Assembly: GCA_944474755.1 (NCBI GenBank)
Contig: OX104123.1
Location: 20,030,275-20,094,274, forward strand
DNA length: 64,000 bases
Reading direction: 5' to 3'
DNA from: Limnoperna fortunei
Taxonomy: Eukaryota; Mollusca; Bivalvia; Mytilida; Modiolidae
The notes beneath the pieces were generated by a model that did not search any database, had not been told where the DNA came from, and saw only the letters and a list, made by a program, of their open reading frames with translations. Shown in pieces: positions 59,561-64,000 of the stretch (the stretch's first letter is position 1; every line of letters starts with the position of its first letter). A program made the translations under genes and the position numbers.

Positions 59561-60981
59561 CTTTTTAGCTCACCTGGACAGAAGGTCCATGTGAGCTATT
59601 GCTATCACTTGGCGTCCGTCGTCCGTCGTCTGTCGTCCGTCGTCCGTCGTCCGTCGTAAACTTTTTCAAAAATCTTCTCCTCTGAAACCACTGGGCCAAT
59701 TTTTTTCAAACTTGGCCACAATCATCCTTAGGGTTCCTAGTTTCAAGTTTGTACCCAGGGTGTTGATCAACAGACAAATATGGCCGCTGTTACTAAAAAT
59801 AGAACATGGGGGTCAACACAGGTTTTTGATCATTATCTAAAAAACTATAATAGCTATACAGAAAACCGTTACTTCAAATTGATCAGCACATTAAGGTCTA
59901 CAATAGTTGCTATTAGTGCGAAGTTGTGTATTGGCTTCTTGTAGGAGTTATTGCCCTTTTTTGACGATTTTTGACAAAATTTTTGGTATTTACAATATAA
60001 CCTGAAAAATATACGAGGTAGAGTGAAACTGTAAATGGCAAAAATGATCAGCAATAAAAGCCCTACAATTCACTTGATTGGTCTGAAATTGTCAGATGAC
60101 TCTTTATATGAGTTATTGCCCTTAAATGGTAATTTTTTATGAAATTTTCCGTTTTTGTCCTGTAACTTTAAAACTATAACAGCTAGAGTAAAACTGTAAA
60201 TAGCAAAAATGATCAACAATACAAGCCCTACAATTCACTGTATTAGTCTGAAATTGTCAGATGACTCCTTATAGGAGTTATTGCCCTTAAATGGCAATTT
60301 TTTATGAAATTTTCCGTTTTTGTCCTGTAACTTGAAAACTATAGCAGCTAGATTGAAACTGTAAATTGCACAAATGATCAGCAATAAAGACCCTACAATT
60401 CACTTGATTGGTCTGAAATTGTCAGATGACTCCTTATATGAGTTATTGCCCTTAAATGGTAATTTTTTATGAAATTTTCCGTTTTTGTCCTGTAACTTTA
60501 AAACTATAACAGCTAGAGTAAAACTGTAAATAGCAAAAATGATCAACAATACAAGCCCTACAATTCACTGTATTAGTCTGAAAATGTCAGATGACTCCTT
60601 ATAGGAGTTATTGCCCTTAAATGGCAATTTTTTATGAAATTTTCCGTTTTTGTCCTGTAACTTGAAAACTATAGCAGCTAGATTGAAACTGTAAATTGCA
60701 CAAATGATCAGCAATAAAGACCCTACAATTCACTTGATTGGTCTGAAATTGTCAGATGACTCCTTATATGAGTTATTGCCCTTAAATGGTAATTTTTTAT
60801 GAAATTTTCCGTTTTTGTCCTGTAACTTTAAAACTATAACAGCTAGAGTAAAACTGTAAATTGCAAAAATGATCAACAATACAAGCCCTACAATTCACTG
60901 TATTAGTCTGAAATTGTCAGATGACTCCTTATAGGAGTTATTGCCCTTAAATGGCAATTTGTTATGAAATTTTCCGTTTTT

Positions 60982-61954
60982 GTCTCGCCTGCGACGAAAG
61001 TCGCTGGTGGCGAGACATATGTATGGGAATCCGGCGGCGGCGGCGGCGGCGTAAACACTTGACATCTTGCTTCATATATTTGTAAGCCCAAGCCCTAGGT
61101 CCATCAAATTTGGTCCAGAGGTAGCTTATGATGAGTACTTGCCAGTCAGTCACCTGTCACCTGACCTTGACCTCAATTTCACGGTCCAGCGACTACGTTA
61201 AAGTTTTTGGGTTACGACAGTTCCTCTGTAACTACGCATGGTAGGATGACAATATTTGGTGTATAGGTTGCTGATGACTAGTACATGACTGTCTGGTAGG
61301 TGTCACCTGACCTTGACCTCAATTTCACGGTCCAGCGACTACGTTAAAGTTTTTGGGTTACGACAGTTCCTCTGTAACTACGCATGGTAGGATGACAATA
61401 TTTGGTGTATAGGTTGCTGATGACTAGTACATGACTGTCTGGTAGGTGTCACCTGACCTTGACCTCAATTTCACGGTCCAGCGACTACGTTAAAGTTTTG
61501 GGGTTACGACAGTTCCTCTGTAACTATGCATGGTAGGATGACAAAATTTGGTATATAGGTTGCTAATGACTAGTACATGACTGTCTGGTAGGTGTCACTT
61601 GACCTTGACCTCAATTTCACGGTCCAGCGACTACATTAAAGTTTTTGGGTTACGGCAGTTTCTCTGTAACTATCCATGGTAGGATGACTATATTTGGTAT
61701 ATAGGTTGCTGATGAATAGTACATGACTGTCTATTAGTTTCCACCTGACCTTGACCTCAATTTCACGGTCCAGCGACTACGTTAAAGTTTTTGGGTTACG
61801 GCTGTTCCCCTGTAACTATGCATGGTATGGTGACAATATTTGGTATACAGGCTGCTGCTGATAACTAATGCTATTTATGTAATGCTTATGACGAAATTTA
61901 TTTTCGGTTACTGATGCGGAATGCAGGCGAGACATTTTTCTGTGTCCACACTTG
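60982..61954. mobile_element. Nested hairpin element with 146-bp internal array, copy 1
   Basis: It starts with the hairpin gtctcgcctgcgac-gaaa-gtcgc...ggcgagac followed by a cggcgg run, and ends gcaggcgagacatttttctg and cacttg. Inside are about 4-5 units of 146 bp (ctgaccttgacctcaatttc, ggttacgacagttcctctgt). It interrupts host phrase ttttccgttttt|gtcctgtaac. Confidence 0.82.
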
Positions 61955-62102
61955 TTGTCCTGTAACTTGAAAACTATAGCAGCTAGATTGAAACTGTAAA
62001 TTGCACAAATGATCAGCAATAAAGACCCTACAATTCACTTGATTGGTCTGAAATTGTCAGATGACTCCTTATAGGAGTTATTGCCCTTAAATTGCAATTT
62101 TT

Positions 62103-63507
62103 GTCTCGCCTGCGACGAAAGTCGCTGGAGGCGAGACATATGTATGGGAATCCGGCGGCGGCGGCGTAAACACTTGACATCTTGCTTCATATCTTTGTAA
62201 GCCCAAGCCCTAGGTCCATCAAATTTGGTCCAGAGGTAGCTTATGATGAGTACTTGCCAGTCAGTCACCTGTCACCTGACCTTGACCTCAATTTCACGGT
62301 CCAGTGACTACGTTAAAGTTTTTGGGTTACGACAGTTCCTCTGTAACTATGCATGGTAGGATGACAATATTTGGTGTATAGGTTGCTGATGACTAGTACA
62401 TGACTGTCTGGTAGGTGTCACCTGACCTTGACCTCAATTTCACGGTCCAGCGACTACGTTAAAGTTTTTGGGTTACGACAGTTCCTCTGTAACTACACAT
62501 GGTAGGATGACAATATTTGGTGTATAGGTTGCTGATGACTAGTACATGACTGTCTGGTAGGTGTCACCTGACCTTGACCTCAATTTCACGGTCCAGCAAC
62601 TACGTTAAAGTTTTTGGGTTACGACAGTTCCTCTGTATCTACGCATGGTAGGATGACAATATTTGGTGTATAGGTTGCTGATGACTAGTACATGACTGTC
62701 TGGTAGGTGTCACCTGACCTTGACCTCAATTTCACGGTCCAGCGACTACGTTAAAGTTTTGGGGTTACGACAGTTCCTCTGTAACTACACATGGTAGGAT
62801 GACAATATTTGGTGTATAGGTTGCTGATGACTAGTACATGACTGTCTGGTAGGTGTCACCTGACCTTGACCTCAATTTCACGGTCCAGCGACTACGTTAA
62901 AGTTTTGGGGTTACGACAGTTCCTCTGTAACTATGCATGGTAGGATGACAATATTAGGTGTATAGGTTGCTGATGACTAGTACATGACTGTCTGGTAGGT
63001 GTCACCTGACCTTGACCTCAATTTCACGGTCCTGCGACTGCGTTAAAGTTTTGGGGTTACGACAGTTCCTCTGTAACTACGCATGGTAGGATGACAATAT
63101 TTGGTGTATAGGTTGCTGATGACTAGTACATGACTGTCTGGTAGGTGTCACCTGATCTTGACCTCAATTTCACGGTCCAGCGACTGCGTTAAAGTTTTTG
63201 GGTTACGATAGTTCCTCTGTAACTACGCATGGTAGGATGACAATATTTGGTATATAGGTTGCTGATTAATAGTACATGACTGTCTGGTAGGTTCCACCTG
63301 ACCTTGACCTCAATTTCACGGTCCAGCGACTACGTTAAAGTTTTTGTATTAGGACAGTTCCTCTGTAACTATGCATAGTATGGTGACAATATTTGGTATA
63401 CAGGCCGCTGCTCATAATTAATGCTATTAACGTAATGCTTATGACGAAATTTATTTTCGTTACTGATGCGGAATTCAGGCGAGACGTTTTTCTGTGTCCA
63501 CACTTGT
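62103..63507. mobile_element. Nested hairpin element with 146-bp internal array, copy 2
   Basis: Same ends as copy 1 but with a shorter cggcgg run and about 7-8 units of 146 bp. It is inserted at another place of the host unit (gcaattttt|tatgaaattt). No coding capacity. Confidence 0.82.
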
Positions 63508-64000
63508 TTATGAAATTTTCCGTTTTTGTCCTGTAACTTAAAAACCATAGCAGCTAGAGTGAAATAATAAATTGCAAAAATGATCAGCAAAAAAGCCCTA
63601 CAATTCATTTAATTGGTCTGAAATTGTCAGATGACTCCTTATAGGGGTTATTGCCCTTAAATGACAATTTTGTTAAGAAATTTTCCATTTTTGTCCTGTA
63701 ACTTGAAAACTATAGTAGCTAGATTAAAACTGTAAATTGCACAAATGATCAGCAATAGAAGCCCTACAAATGATTGCTTAGTCCAAAAATTGCAAGATGA
63801 CTCTTTATAGGAGTTATTGCCCTTTCATTATGAATTTGGACATATGAACAGTTTTTTAATTATAAATTAGTCTATAACACACCTATTAGTAGAGTAAAAC
63901 TGTAAATTTCTAAAGTACCCTAAAGGACAATGCCTAAAAACCATTTAATTTTCAGAAATTGTGGATGGCACCTTATAGGAGTTATTGTATTTAACAAATT

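Larger units (their letters stand above)
59571..64000. mobile_element. Large 'gctcacctg' element, runs off the right edge
   Basis: It begins ttagctcacctggacagaag with cacttggcgtccgtcgtccg and consists mainly of ~155-bp units (gtcctgtaactttaaaacta, aaatgatcaacaatacaagc, gagttattgcccttaaatgg) that alternate between two variants from about 60050 to 60980. Two other elements are nested in it. It ended the microexon array on its left. Confidence 0.75.

Overview
The window looks like nuclear DNA of an animal, most probably a bivalve mollusc. It is AT-rich, has GT-AG introns, and carries tRNA-headed SINEs with a conserved body, dispersed elements opening with a 'tagctcacctg' end, and elements with a 'gtctcgcc/ggcgagac' hairpin. 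I associate these repeats with bivalve genomes. A mussel-like species is a guess I cannot confirm.

One protein-coding gene is recognisable. It is on the + strand and runs through the window from about 7.1 kb to beyond 58.7 kb. Ten exons (7155-7264, 14274-14429, 16651-16745, 22241-22402, 23756-25598, 25967-26176, 33734-35151, 55545-55670, 57969-58116, 58539-58670) join with matching phases into about 1,466 codons without a stop. The first exons encode the C-terminal part of a DHH phosphoesterase domain and a DHHA2 domain of the prune family. Long low-complexity acidic exons follow. The last two exons resemble the segment before the BCH (CRAL-TRIO-like) domain of BNIP2/caytaxin proteins. This order is that of PRUNE2 (BMCC1). 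The N-terminal DHH exons and the BCH domain were not found and presumably lie outside the window.

The rest is introns and flanking DNA, of which roughly 40% is tandem arrays with units of 8-155 bp, in about 30 separate arrays. Several arrays involve splice sites of the gene: a 44-bp unit repeats the donor of the exon at 16651 about 27 times; an 81-bp unit duplicates the acceptor of the exon at 33734; a 76-bp unit repeats the end of the exon at 58539 together with its donor and an acceptor, giving about 11 potential microexons; and a 32-bp unit repeats an abutting AG|GT site about 69 times. Long open frames inside arrays (up to about 738 codons) are products of unit length and are not called as genes.

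Interspersed elements include at least nine full or partial copies of one tRNA-derived SINE, one inserted element with an 8-bp duplication that interrupts a minisatellite, two copies of a palindromic element, several copies of the 'gctcacctg' family, and two nested hairpin elements near the right end. A 200-base run of N lies at 42986-43185. All homology statements rest on reading the translations by eye; no search was run.
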